Source: Nitrospirota bacterium (GTDB taxonomy: Bacteria > Nitrospirota > Nitrospiria > Nitrospirales > Nitrospiraceae). From it: a DNA stretch of 37,869 bases. The stretch is taken from the NCBI GenBank assembly GCA_013388555.1, contig JACAFD010000099.1:1-37869 (forward strand), in the 5' to 3' direction. The notes beneath the pieces are model-generated. The model did not search any database, was not told the origin of the DNA, and saw only the letters and a list, made by a program, of their open reading frames with translations. The translations under genes were made by a program, and so were the position numbers. Shown in pieces: positions 16,079 to 24,603 of this stretch (within the stretch, counting starts at the first letter, position 1; each line of letters begins with the position of its first letter).

Positions 16079-16140
16079 GTACCCCTCCTTTGTACCCTTC
16101 TTTTGTAGGGGTTTCCCCCATATTGGGGAATTTACCCTAA
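16079..16140 (+). promoter_or_regulatory. Tandem 13-mers and G/C palindromes upstream of the exported protein
   Basis: Two adjacent 13-base units, GTACCCCTCCTTT at 16079-16091 and GTACCCTTCTTTT at 16092-16104, are followed by GTAGGGGTTTCCCCC and CCCCCATATTGGGG. The shared C run at 16115-16119 can pair with G4 on either side (16108-16111 or 16125-16128). The arrangement ends about 45 bases before the start codon at 16186. It looks like a multi-site operator or a switching hairpin; the binding protein is unknown. Confidence 0.5.
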
Positions 16141-16185
16141 ACGGGGCCGATGAGAAACTGCAGCACAGACGAAGGAGGAGCGCAC

Positions 16186-17115
16186 ATGACGATCATCCAG
16201 TGGCTCTGTGCGACGATCAATGAAGTGAGAGAGTGGCGCGAGTCGATCGGACGTGAATCCGTGCCGGTGAATCCTGTATTGCAGGAGCTACAGATCGGTG
16301 GGCGAAGAAGGAAAGCTTTCTCTGTTGCCTTGATTGCCGGTGCCATGATCGGCTCCGGCCTGCCTATGACAGCTTGGACCGCAGACATCTCGTCCCTAGA
16401 GCCGGTGAAACCCAGGAAGGTCATAGCAGCTGGGGTCGGGTATGAGGATGCCGGGACATCGATCATTACTGTGAAAACCTACGACGCCGAGAATGGCGAG
16501 ATTCTCTCCAATGACACATATGAGTTGAATGTGCGGGAGGACGTCGCGTCAGCGAATAGCCAGCCGCGTGAGAGGATTTTTGCAGGGGGAGTCGGCCCGG
16601 GAGCTGGCGGACTTTCAGAATTCACGCTCAGGGTCTATGACGCGGCCACTGGACGGTTCCTCTGGGAAGGTCTGCTGAACCTCAATGTCGGCAATCAAGA
16701 GTCTGATTCTGCCCGTCGAGTCGTGGCGCATCTTGGTGCGCCACAGGCAACGGTGACCAAAGTCCGCACTCGAAGCGCGATCGATGGCCAACCCCAGTTT
16801 TTCCTCAGCACAATAGACGTGTTGACCGGACAGCTTGTGTGGACGGATCATTTTTCAGCCGGGGCCGGTGGCCTGGCGCGTCCAGAGCGGGTCAGCAGGA
16901 CTGTTGTTGATCAGACTGAGGAGCCCGTTCTATCTCAGCTGATCGAGTTTCGCATTCGGATGATGGATGACCAGGGCCGGAAGATACTGTGGGAAGATAC
17001 GATTGAGCCGACTATCGAAGAGATAGATCTGGCAGACGGTCACGATGCTGCAGCTGAGAACCTGCCGGTCTGGCGTAGCGAGGGGCTGGGCGAAGTCGAA
17101 TATGAAAGGATCTAG
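16186..17115 (+). CDS. Exported protein with PQQ-blade-like repeats
   Basis: A 309-residue protein. The ATG at 16186 was chosen for its strong GAAGGAGG ribosome-binding site. It has an unusually long N-terminal region (about 43 residues, ending GGRRRKAF), a hydrophobic segment at 46-60 and a likely signal-peptidase site near AWTA at 66. The exported part carries four similar strands with a turn: VKTYDAENGEILSND, LRVYDAATGRFLWEG, STIDVLTGQLVWTD and RMMDDQGRKILWED. These resemble the ALDAxTGxxLW turn of PQQ-type beta-propeller blades, but four are too few for a closed propeller. I do not know its function. It is preceded by an unusual repeat-rich promoter region. Confidence 0.65.
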   Translation: MTIIQWLCATINEVREWRESIGRESVPVNPVLQELQIGGRRRKAFSVALIAGAMIGSGLPMTAWTADISSLEPVKPRKVIAAGVGYEDAGTSIITVKTYDAENGEILSNDTYELNVREDVASANSQPRERIFAGGVGPGAGGLSEFTLRVYDAATGRFLWEGLLNLNVGNQESDSARRVVAHLGAPQATVTKVRTRSAIDGQPQFFLSTIDVLTGQLVWTDHFSAGAGGLARPERVSRTVVDQTEEPVLSQLIEFRIRMMDDQGRKILWEDTIEPTIEEIDLADGHDAAAENLPVWRSEGLGEVEYERI

Positions 17116-17167
17116 TCAGGAAGAAGAGAGTCCGACCTGCCAGCAAATCTTACAAGTCCAGAGCGAG

Positions 17168-18598
17168 CTAGCCTTTCTTTCCCTGCTCCTGTAGTTGATC
17201 CACCCACATGGACTGGAACTGCTCGTACGAGAGCGAGAGTTGCGATTGCATGGCGGCAGAAAGCGCCTGCCTCGCCTTGAGTTGTGCGAGGAGCTCTTGT
17301 ACACGATGCATGCCAAAGCGGGCGATGAGATAGTGCACAGCCGAACTCGCTTCCAGATAGGCCACAGTCGCGGCGTCACTGGACAACCCTCCCCAGGGCC
17401 CTTCTAAGGCAGGCAGCGGGATTGGTGTAAATTTCCGCTTCATAGTCTGGTCGAGATCCGACCAGTGATCCCCGGACAATTCCATGGCTAAACCTTCATT
17501 GAGCCAGGTTGGGATGGCGCTGCCGGCGGGGCCGAGTTGGTCGTGCAGGAGGGCATGTACGAACTCATGTCGCAGCACGCGCGTGAGCCAGGCACGGTCT
17601 GTTAACGCGTCCTGTGTTGGAACTTGGATGCGCCCAAGCACGGGATCGAAGAGCCCATCGGCCCAAATGGGACTACCGGTCGCGCTTTGGAACGAAGATT
17701 TGGCCTGTAGGACGACGATGATAGTCTTTGACGGGAAGTGCCCGAATTTTTGGCCGATCTCTCGATACGCCTCTTCAAGAATTTCTAACACGGTGGCCCA
17801 GGTGGCCTGATCGGCTTCCCCGTCGAATTTCACGGTAAAGTGTGCGCTGCTTCGGGTGGTGAGTCGCTCTTCGCTCTTCTCGGTTCCTCGGACTTTGGCC
17901 GTGACGGTTCGCAGATACGATTGGACAGCAGGGTCTTTGCCTGCGCGCGCGCTGGCTTGTTCAAGATGGCGAGCCGCTTCGCCGAGCTGATCCCGTTCCT
18001 GAAAGAGATCGGCCAGTGCCAGATGAGGGAAGGGCTCGTGGGGGGCCAGGGCAACCAGCTGCTCCAAGAAGTCCTGCGTCATGGCTGGATCGCGCAATTC
18101 CCAGTAGGCATGGGCAAGATTGAGGTGAATGGTCGGGTTAGTGGCATCCAATGACGATGCCTTCTTAAAGGCATACACTGAGGCTGCGGTGCCGCCGGTC
18201 TTTTCCAGTTGAATGCCGAGATTATTCCAGAGCACGGCCGTGTAAAGACGGGTCTTCGTCTCGGTTAATGCCGTGGCCGGAAGATTGGCCAATGTGGTTT
18301 CCGCGGTTTTGACGTTACCCCTTTCAATTTCGTCGCGGATCGACTCCAATAGCTCGTGATGCGTCGTTTCAGGAATTACGCCGGGATCGATCAGGCGAAT
18401 CTGTTTATGTTCCAGCTCAGTTCGGCCGTCACGGCGTGGTTCCGGAGACGCCTCCGGGGAGGTTTCCACGAGGGCATCGAGTTGACTCGGTGGTGGTGTG
18501 GGCAGATAGGTCGGCTTGAACCAGGCTTGATAGACGATAAACAATCCGATCAGACAGGCGACTGGGTACAAAATGTGAAAGATGTTGCGACGATACAT
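17168..18598 (-). CDS. Membrane-anchored TPR / gluzincin peptidase
   Basis: A 476-residue protein with an N-terminal membrane anchor (residues 8-26), a Pro-rich linker, TPR-like helices (about 85-235, for example AAVLWNNLGIQLEKTG-type and HLNLAHAYWELRDPAMTQDF segments) and a C-terminal peptidase-MA-like domain. The zinc motif is H344-E-F-V-H348, and the third ligand is probably E368 in WLNEGLAMELSG, as in gluzincins. The catalytic domain would face the periplasm. The substrate is unknown. It converges on the gene at 16186, with about 50 bases between stops and no clear terminator. Motifs are intact, so activity is likely. Confidence 0.82.
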   Translation of the reverse strand: MYRRNIFHILYPVACLIGLFIVYQAWFKPTYLPTPPPSQLDALVETSPEASPEPRRDGRTELEHKQIRLIDPGVIPETTHHELLESIRDEIERGNVKTAETTLANLPATALTETKTRLYTAVLWNNLGIQLEKTGGTAASVYAFKKASSLDATNPTIHLNLAHAYWELRDPAMTQDFLEQLVALAPHEPFPHLALADLFQERDQLGEAARHLEQASARAGKDPAVQSYLRTVTAKVRGTEKSEERLTTRSSAHFTVKFDGEADQATWATVLEILEEAYREIGQKFGHFPSKTIIVVLQAKSSFQSATGSPIWADGLFDPVLGRIQVPTQDALTDRAWLTRVLRHEFVHALLHDQLGPAGSAIPTWLNEGLAMELSGDHWSDLDQTMKRKFTPIPLPALEGPWGGLSSDAATVAYLEASSAVHYLIARFGMHRVQELLAQLKARQALSAAMQSQLSLSYEQFQSMWVDQLQEQGKKG

Positions 18599-18685
18599 AC
18601 GAGTCCTATTCGAATCACATCACTGTAGCACCATAGGGAGTCGCTAGAAAGAATTGTCAGCAATTTGGCGAGACTCGCGGGACAG

Positions 18686-18795
18686 GCGAGACGCGTGAGA
18701 CTGGCGGGATGGGGATAGTTCAAGGTTCTCGAAACTTCGAGCCTTGAACGTCACACGTTGGCTCATGCCTGATACGATATTCCTGCCTGTCTCGC
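18686..18795. repeat. Inverted cluster with a strong hairpin upstream of recG
   Basis: GCGAGAC units (for example 18686-18692) face GTCTCGC at 18789-18795, with further degenerate units on both sides (18668 to 18830). At the centre lies a near-perfect hairpin: GTTCAAGG (18718-18725) plus CTCGAA (18728-18733) pair with TTCGAG (18736-18741) plus CCTTGAAC (18742-18749), leaving a 2-base bulge and a 2-base loop. Confidence 0.75.
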
Positions 18796-18857
18796 AAGTC
18801 GCGCCTTTCCCGCTCGTCGCGCATTGCCCCTATGCTCGTTGAGGAGGGGGAGAAGCT

Positions 18858-21410
18858 ATGATACGATCCGGCGCTGTGATACGGCGCTCTTCCGAGCCCA
18901 ACCCCCCGGAACAGTTTCAGCGATGGCTGGACCGTGTCGCGCGTCCGATCGAATTCGCGACGCGCGATGCCTTCGCCCATCTGCCCACCGTCAAGAACTT
19001 GAATCGCTTCGTTTCTTCACAGGTCATGCAAGCCCTGTCCGATCGCGTCTATCCACGGGCGATTGAAGCGGCCTTGCTCCAGTTGCGTGAATTGTTTGTT
19101 CACGATCAGCAACGGCTTCCGGCAGAGGACCAGCGGCGTCGGCTACAGGAAGCCACGGTTATTCTGAGGGCCTTGAGCAAGGCTGCTCACGATCCCTCTC
19201 AGCCCTGGAATGGACCGGAGCCAGTCGCATTGTGTGAGCCTGCCAAAGACACCATTCCATCGCGGTCATGGTGGGAGCAGCCCATTCGTTTCGTGAAGGG
19301 GGTCGGCCCGAAGCGCACAATGTTGCTCCAGCGGTTCGGGATTGAGACGGTTGAAGATGCTCTGTGGACCGTGCCTTGGCGCTACGAGGATCGATCGGTC
19401 ATGACCCCGATCGGGGAACTGGTGCCCGGTGTGCAGGCTTCGATCTCCGGCACGATCGTCAGAAGCGAGGTAAAAAACGCCCGCAGGCGCCGCCTCACGA
19501 TTCTCGACATCGTGGTGGAGGATTCAACCGGGCGCCTCCAGGCTGTGTTTTTCAACCAGCCGTTTCTCGAGCCACTCTTCACCGTCGGGACCAGTGTCAT
19601 GCTGACCGGGCGAGTCGTGGCAGGCGCGCAGGGATGGGTGTCCATGAGGATGGAGGTCGCGCAATATGAAGTGATAGGCGCTGCAACTGAGGCGCCGTTG
19701 CACGTGGGGCGGATTGTCCCGGTGTACCACGAAACGAAGGGGTGGACGTCCCGGCAGATGCGTGTGCTCATGAAGAGCTTGCTGGATGCGCATGTTGCCG
19801 AGGCACAAGAAGTGTTGCCGGTTCCGCTTCGTGCCCGCTATCGATTGTTGCCTATTCAACAAGCCATTCAGGACGTGCATTTCCCTCAGTCTGGGACTGA
19901 TGGGGGACAACTCGATCGTGGTCTCACGCGGGCACATCGGCGGCTGGCGTTTGAAGAACTGTTTGTGCTGCAACTCGCACTGGCATCGCGGCAACGAGTG
20001 ATGAAGGAAGAGGTGAAGCAGGTGTCGTTCAATCCGAAGACACCGCTCCTCGGCAAGCTGGATCGGGCGCTGCCCTTTCAGTTGACTGTTGCGCAAGAGC
20101 GGGTGATTCGTGAAATTTTGTCGGACATGACATCGCGTAAACCGATGAACCGCCTGGTGCAGGGCGATGTCGGGTCCGGTAAAACCATCGTGGCGGTGCA
20201 AGCGATGGTGCTGGCCTGCGGATCGGGCTACCAGGCGGCACTGATGGCGCCGACAGAGATTCTCGCCGAGCAGCACTATCGAACAATGAAGGGGCTGCTG
20301 GAACCCCTCGGACTGTCCGTGGTGCTCGTGAGCGGAGGGGGCCGTCTTGCCGCACGTAAAGCCGTGCGCGAGCAGGTGGCCTCCGGGACCGCGCAGGTTG
20401 TGATTGGAACCCATGCGATCATTCAGCAAGGCGTCATCTTCGCGAAACTTGGATTGGCGGTGGTGGATGAGCAGCATCGATTCGGTGTGCTCCAACGGAA
20501 GACGCTCATCGAGAAGGGGTACCGGCCTGATGTGCTGGTGCTGACTGCGACACCGATCCCACTCACCCTGGCCATGACGGTATACGGGGATCTGGATGTC
20601 TCGGTGATCGATCAGATGCCGCCGGGGCGAAAGCCGGTGCGGACATTTCTCTTACGCGACAGCCAGCGTGGACGGGCCTATCAGATTCTCCGGGATGAAT
20701 TGCGAAGCGGCCGGCAGGCCTATGTCGTGTATCCCCTCGTTGAAGAATCGGAAAAGACCGATCTACAGGCGGCCATGCAAGGGGCGGAGCAGCTGCAAGC
20801 GGATGAGCTGGCTGAGTTTCGCGTCGGGCTTGTGCACGGTCGCATGAAGTCGGAAGAGAAAGATCAGGTCATGGCCTCATACAAGAAGGGGGAGATCCAG
20901 GTTCTGGTCTCGACGACCGTGGTGGAGGTCGGTGTTGATGTGCCCAATGCTACGGTCATGATGATCGAGCATGCCGAGCGGTTCGGGCTGGCGCAGTTGC
21001 ATCAATTGCGCGGGAGAGTCGGAAGAAGCGGGTATCAGTCCTATTGTCTTCTGATGGCTTCGGGCGGACTGTTGTTTCGATCGGCGAAGCCCCAAGCGGC
21101 CGGTGTGCCGGCATCGGCGGCCCGGGAGCGGCTGGAGGCGTTGGTGCGATCGACCGACGGTTTTGTCATTGCCGAAGAAGACCTCCGTATTCGCGGACCG
21201 GGAGAGTTTTTTGGATTCCGGCAATGGGGCATTCCGGAGTTTCGAGTCGCAAACCTGGTGCGGGATGCTGATCTGCTTCAACAGGCGCGGCAAGAGGCCT
21301 TTGCACTCTTAAAGCAGGACCCGCAGCTGAAGGCGCCGGCTCACCGTGCCGTGCGAGAGGCAATGTTGCGGCGGTGGGAGGCGAAGTTGGAATTGGGGTC
21401 GGTGAGCTAG
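18858..21410 (+). CDS. recG: ATP-dependent DNA helicase RecG
   Basis: RecG remodels stalled replication forks and Holliday junctions. The wedge domain starts near FVKGVGPKRTMLLQRFGI (about residue 146) with an OB fold. The helicase core has Walker A GDVGSGKT at about 436-443, DEQHRFG at 537, TATPIPLTLAMT and the C-terminal FGLAQLHQLRGRVGRSGYQS. At 850 residues it is longer than the roughly 690 of Escherichia coli RecG, owing to an N-terminal helical region of about 130 residues, as known in some other bacterial RecG proteins. A GGAGGGGG ribosome-binding site precedes the ATG. Its TAG stop lies within the terminal repeat of a miniature element. Confidence 0.96.
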   Translation: MIRSGAVIRRSSEPNPPEQFQRWLDRVARPIEFATRDAFAHLPTVKNLNRFVSSQVMQALSDRVYPRAIEAALLQLRELFVHDQQRLPAEDQRRRLQEATVILRALSKAAHDPSQPWNGPEPVALCEPAKDTIPSRSWWEQPIRFVKGVGPKRTMLLQRFGIETVEDALWTVPWRYEDRSVMTPIGELVPGVQASISGTIVRSEVKNARRRRLTILDIVVEDSTGRLQAVFFNQPFLEPLFTVGTSVMLTGRVVAGAQGWVSMRMEVAQYEVIGAATEAPLHVGRIVPVYHETKGWTSRQMRVLMKSLLDAHVAEAQEVLPVPLRARYRLLPIQQAIQDVHFPQSGTDGGQLDRGLTRAHRRLAFEELFVLQLALASRQRVMKEEVKQVSFNPKTPLLGKLDRALPFQLTVAQERVIREILSDMTSRKPMNRLVQGDVGSGKTIVAVQAMVLACGSGYQAALMAPTEILAEQHYRTMKGLLEPLGLSVVLVSGGGRLAARKAVREQVASGTAQVVIGTHAIIQQGVIFAKLGLAVVDEQHRFGVLQRKTLIEKGYRPDVLVLTATPIPLTLAMTVYGDLDVSVIDQMPPGRKPVRTFLLRDSQRGRAYQILRDELRSGRQAYVVYPLVEESEKTDLQAAMQGAEQLQADELAEFRVGLVHGRMKSEEKDQVMASYKKGEIQVLVSTTVVEVGVDVPNATVMMIEHAERFGLAQLHQLRGRVGRSGYQSYCLLMASGGLLFRSAKPQAAGVPASAARERLEALVRSTDGFVIAEEDLRIRGPGEFFGFRQWGIPEFRVANLVRDADLLQQARQEAFALLKQDPQLKAPAHRAVREAMLRRWEAKLELGSVS

Positions 21411-21601
21411 CAGAATGCTGAAAAAGCCCGCCAGCGGCGTTCTCGCATCGTTCAGGCCCTCAACGGGGACCCGGCCGCCTCACCGACTCGGCGGCGCGCA
21501 CAGACGTGGTGCTCCTTATTCGTCGCACCGTGCGCCCTAAAGGGTACGCCTCGGGTCTTCACTCGCTGGGGCCTTGCTGGACGGCTTTTTTGAGCATCCT
21601 G
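21407..21601. mobile_element. Miniature inverted-repeat element, copy 2 (recG end)
   Basis: The left end CTAGCAGAATGCTGAAAAAG and the right end TTTTTTGAGCATCCTG are imperfect inverted repeats. The interior shares GTTCTCGCATCGTTCAGGC and the GGGTACGCC segment with copy 1 in inverted orientation, and has about 70 extra bases in the middle. The recG stop codon (21408-21410) is in the left end. No gene lies between here and 21712. Confidence 0.8.
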
Positions 21602-21711
21602 CGGAGATTTCTCTATTGTCCAACATGATTCAGTTCGCCGACTTCGAGGCGACAAAATTGTTTCCCCGCACTCTGTTAGAACTGAATTATGAAGAAAGAT
21701 GAGCGACGGGC

Positions 21712-22035
21712 ATGGGTCTTCTGCAAAGATTGAAGCATGATTTGAAGGCGGGGTTTGCGACGTTGCGCCATGGTACTGCGCAGGCAGCGATCCGTGCATT
21801 GCAAGAAACGGAACTGCTGCGGATCCGGCTCGAAGTCCGCAAACTCGACGAGAAATTGGAGGAGCTCTATCGGGATGTCGGCGAACGAGCGGTCAGTCTG
21901 GGCGAGGGAGGCGAAACGGCTGAGCGGGTGCTGTACGACGCGGAAGTCAGCCGACTCGTCAAAGAGATCCAAGAACTCAAAGACGCACGCGACAAGCTTG
22001 AATCGGAGGTGACGGAAATTCGGAGCGACGTATGA
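21712..22035 (+). CDS. Coiled-coil protein (unknown)
   Basis: A 107-residue, highly charged, almost entirely helical protein. Residues 27-60 (LQETELLRIRLEVRKLDEKL) and 80-105 (VSRLVKEIQELKDARDKLES) show heptad patterns of two coiled-coil segments around a Gly-rich break (GEGGE). No signal or membrane helix. The stop overlaps the phosphatase gene by ATGA, which suggests coupled expression. No family recognised. Confidence 0.7.
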   Translation: MGLLQRLKHDLKAGFATLRHGTAQAAIRALQETELLRIRLEVRKLDEKLEELYRDVGERAVSLGEGGETAERVLYDAEVSRLVKEIQELKDARDKLESEVTEIRSDV

Positions 22036-23015
22036 CCGGTCCGTCACGCAGGGTACGTTTCGCCGGCGTGGATATCGGTACGCTTACCTGCCGGTTGCTG
22101 ATTGCTGGCCTGTCCCCTGGGGGGCACATGGTAGCCATACGATCTGAGCGGCGGATTCTCCGGTTGGGCGAGGGCGTCGATCAAACAAAGCAACTGAACG
22201 GTGCAGCGATCGAACGGGTGCTGCATTGCCTCAAGGAATGGAGAGAGATCATCAATGCCTCTTCCGTCGATGGAGCAGTGGTTGTCGCAACGAGCGCCGT
22301 GCGGGATGCAGCGAACCGTGAGGAATTTCTCGATCGCGTCAAGCGTGAAACGGGCTTCGAGATCGAGATTCTCACAGGTGACGAAGAAGCGCGTCGAACT
22401 TTGCTTGGTATTCGCTCTGGTCTTCCTGTCGGCGTGACCGACCTGCTGGCTCTCGACATCGGCGGCGGCAGCACCGAATTTGTCCTGGACCGGCCTGGAC
22501 AGAGTCCGGTGGTGCGATCCATCGACATCGGAGTCGTGCGTCTCTGTGAACGACTCCTACACCACGACCCTCCGACCGAAGTCGAAGTGCGCCAGGCGCG
22601 TGAGTGGGCCGCAAGAGAGACCAAAACAGCAGTCAACGACATGGGCAATTATCAGACTGCAACCCTCGTCGGCACAGCGGGCACCATCACCAGTCTGGCC
22701 GCCATGGCGCAGAAACTTCCCTCCTACGAGCCGGCCAGAATCCACAACTATCAGTTGCACCTCAGCTCAATACGTGAACTTGAACACACACTTCTTACCC
22801 GGAAAAAAGCCGACCGTGCCGGTCTGCCCGGCCTGGAAAAAGGCCGTGAAGAAGTCATCGCTGCCGGCGCCGTCATCATACGGACAGTGATGGAGACGTT
22901 AGGGATGTCCACTGTCCTTGTCAGTGATCTAGGATTGCGAGAAGGAGTGCTGATTGAGTTGGCGAGGCGGCCGCTCGGCATGCTTCACCTTTTTCAGAAA
23001 CACGAGGCATCATGA
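22032..23015 (+). CDS. Ppx/GppA family phosphatase
   Basis: A 327-residue ASKHA-fold phosphatase that probably hydrolyses polyphosphate or pppGpp. The phosphate-1 loop is FAGVDIGTLTCRLLIAG near the N-terminus. VVVATSAVRDAANREEFL, the EEARRTLLGI segment with the catalytic-Glu region, LALDIGGGSTEFVL and LVGTAGTITSLAAM follow. The size corresponds to the short form with only the two actin-like domains and no C-terminal HD extension, so substrate choice between polyphosphate and pppGpp cannot be told. It overlaps genes on both sides by ATGA, forming a three-gene unit. Confidence 0.9.
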   Translation: MTGPSRRVRFAGVDIGTLTCRLLIAGLSPGGHMVAIRSERRILRLGEGVDQTKQLNGAAIERVLHCLKEWREIINASSVDGAVVVATSAVRDAANREEFLDRVKRETGFEIEILTGDEEARRTLLGIRSGLPVGVTDLLALDIGGGSTEFVLDRPGQSPVVRSIDIGVVRLCERLLHHDPPTEVEVRQAREWAARETKTAVNDMGNYQTATLVGTAGTITSLAAMAQKLPSYEPARIHNYQLHLSSIRELEHTLLTRKKADRAGLPGLEKGREEVIAAGAVIIRTVMETLGMSTVLVSDLGLREGVLIELARRPLGMLHLFQKHEAS

Positions 23016-23269
23016 TACAGCTTGGACGATTCATCTCGTTGATTCTTTTCCTGACCATGGCTGGTGCTCTGTCAGGCCCTGCCGGGTGGGCTGAAACCGG
23101 AACGAGCGACCTCGGTGCCGTGCGGCAGGACGCACGCTGCGCCTGGTATGGGAATTGCGGATATGGAGAGAGAGATTGGGCGACCTTACCGGTGCATGAT
23201 TTAGTAGCTATCCTGTCGATCTGTGCAGAGGTAACCTACACGGGATGCCCTATGATCAAGCGAAGTTGA
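23012..23269 (+). CDS. Small exported four-cysteine protein
   Basis: An 85-residue protein with a signal peptide (residues 1-27, ending GWAE). The mature part of about 58 residues has four cysteines arranged as CAWYGNC and CAEVTYTGC, which could form two disulfides in the periplasm. It overlaps the phosphatase gene by four bases. No family recognised. Confidence 0.65.
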   Translation: MIQLGRFISLILFLTMAGALSGPAGWAETGTSDLGAVRQDARCAWYGNCGYGERDWATLPVHDLVAILSICAEVTYTGCPMIKRS

Positions 23270-23279
23270 GTTTCTAATG

Positions 23280-23301
23280 CGCTAGGCATATATTCCTAGC
23301 G
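23280..23301. terminator. Hairpin after the phosphatase unit
   Basis: CGCTAGG at 23280-23286 pairs perfectly with CCTAGCG at 23295-23301 across an 8-base AT-rich loop. It lies 11 bases after the stop codon. No T run follows, so it may be a processing or protection stem, or an operator for the next gene, instead of an intrinsic terminator. Confidence 0.4.
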
Positions 23302-23359
23302 TCAGAATAAGCGGAGCAGGTGCAAGCGTCGTTTCTTTTACTTACTAAGGGAGTCGGAT

Positions 23360-24574
23360 ATGAAAAAAGCCCTTCTGCTCGTCATCCTGCTCGGCCTTGA
23401 TGTCAACACGACGATGGCTGGGGTGCCGGCTGATAAGGGTGCCAAGAAACCTTCCACTGGTAACGATTTTCTGAATCAACAGAAGTACCAGGAGGCGCGC
23501 ACGGCCTTTGAGGTTGATCTGAAACAAGACCCTGCGAATGCCATGGCACACTTCTATCTTGGCGATGCCTGTCGAGGTCTGAAAGCTTGGGCCTGTGCGG
23601 AAGAGCATTACCAGACCTCGTTGGAGCTTGACGCGAAATCCTCTGTAGCCGGTTTGGCCAAACAACGGGGGCAAAAAGCCAAAGTCTGGCGCTTGCTGGA
23701 CGAGGTGAAGCAGGCAGCCGACGATCCACACATTTCACCCAAGGAGGTGGCTCATGTGGAAGAGGTGTTGGACCTTGCAAACAAGCTGGGCCTCGACGAT
23801 GAGCAGCAGGTCGCCTACTATCAGTTGCAACAGAGAATTCCGCAGGGCCACAAACGGAGCGGCCCGAAGAAGGCGTCAGGCCAGGTGTATGAACAGTCGA
23901 TGGTGCTGGTGCCGGCGGGGGAGTTTACGATGGGAAGTTCGGCGGGAGATCCGGACGAACAACCGGTGCGCAAGGTCTATCTGGACGCCTTTTTGATAGA
24001 CAAGTATCAGATGACGGTGGGGAAATATGGGACGTTCTTGGACGCCACGGCCTATGAAGCACCGGCTGACTGGGATGTCATGAGCAAAGCTATGCACCAA
24101 AAGCGTCCAGTCGTCAATGTGGATTGGGCGGATGCGGATGCCTACTGCAGGTGGGCCGGCAAACGCCTACCGACAGAGGCGGAGTGGGAGAAAGCGGCGC
24201 GGGGGACGGATGGCCGGCTCTATCCCTGGGGGAATCAACTCCCGACGGATTTTCACGCGAATATGAAGAAGGAAGTATGGAACAACCACGTAGTCTTAAC
24301 GCCGGTAGGGATGTATGAAGGTGGCAAGAGTCCCTATGGTGTTTACGACATGGCCGGCAATGTTTGGGAGTGGGTCAGCGACTGGTATAGCCAGGACTAT
24401 TATAAGACCGGTCCGTTGAGGAACCCGACAGGACCGCCAACGGGCAGCTACAAAGTGGTCCGTGGCGGCTCCTGGGGCAGCAGTCCGAAGGACCTGCGTA
24501 GTACGGATCGGGACAGCCGTTTGCCGTCGTTCGGAGGTCTCGGCACAGGGTTCCGCTGCGCGAAGAATCCGTAA
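23360..24574 (+). CDS. Exported TPR / SUMF1 (FGE-like) domain protein
   Basis: A 404-residue protein with a signal peptide (1-20), TPR-like helices (about 35-120) and a C-terminal SUMF1/formylglycine-generating-enzyme-type domain (about 170-402). Family motifs are clear: MVLVPAGEFTMGS, PVVNVDWADADAYCRWAGKR, LPTEAEWEKAARG, YDMAGNVWEWVSDWY, VVRGGSW and GFRCAKNP. The two copper-binding catalytic cysteines of true FGE, expected just after GGS, are absent (GGSWGSSPKDLRS), so it does not make formylglycine. Related domains serve in ligand binding or other oxidations. A GGGAGT ribosome-binding site precedes the ATG. Confidence 0.85.
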   Translation: MKKALLLVILLGLDVNTTMAGVPADKGAKKPSTGNDFLNQQKYQEARTAFEVDLKQDPANAMAHFYLGDACRGLKAWACAEEHYQTSLELDAKSSVAGLAKQRGQKAKVWRLLDEVKQAADDPHISPKEVAHVEEVLDLANKLGLDDEQQVAYYQLQQRIPQGHKRSGPKKASGQVYEQSMVLVPAGEFTMGSSAGDPDEQPVRKVYLDAFLIDKYQMTVGKYGTFLDATAYEAPADWDVMSKAMHQKRPVVNVDWADADAYCRWAGKRLPTEAEWEKAARGTDGRLYPWGNQLPTDFHANMKKEVWNNHVVLTPVGMYEGGKSPYGVYDMAGNVWEWVSDWYSQDYYKTGPLRNPTGPPTGSYKVVRGGSWGSSPKDLRSTDRDSRLPSFGGLGTGFRCAKNP

Positions 24575-24603
24575 CTCTTGGATGCGTAGCCCTTAATCCT
24601 GCG

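Noticed and set aside
16186-16380. Twin-arginine signal in the exported protein
   Set aside because: The Arg run lies before the hydrophobic segment, but the spacing to Phe does not fit the Tat consensus.
23360-24574. True formylglycine-generating enzyme
   Set aside because: Both catalytic cysteines expected after the GGS motif are missing.
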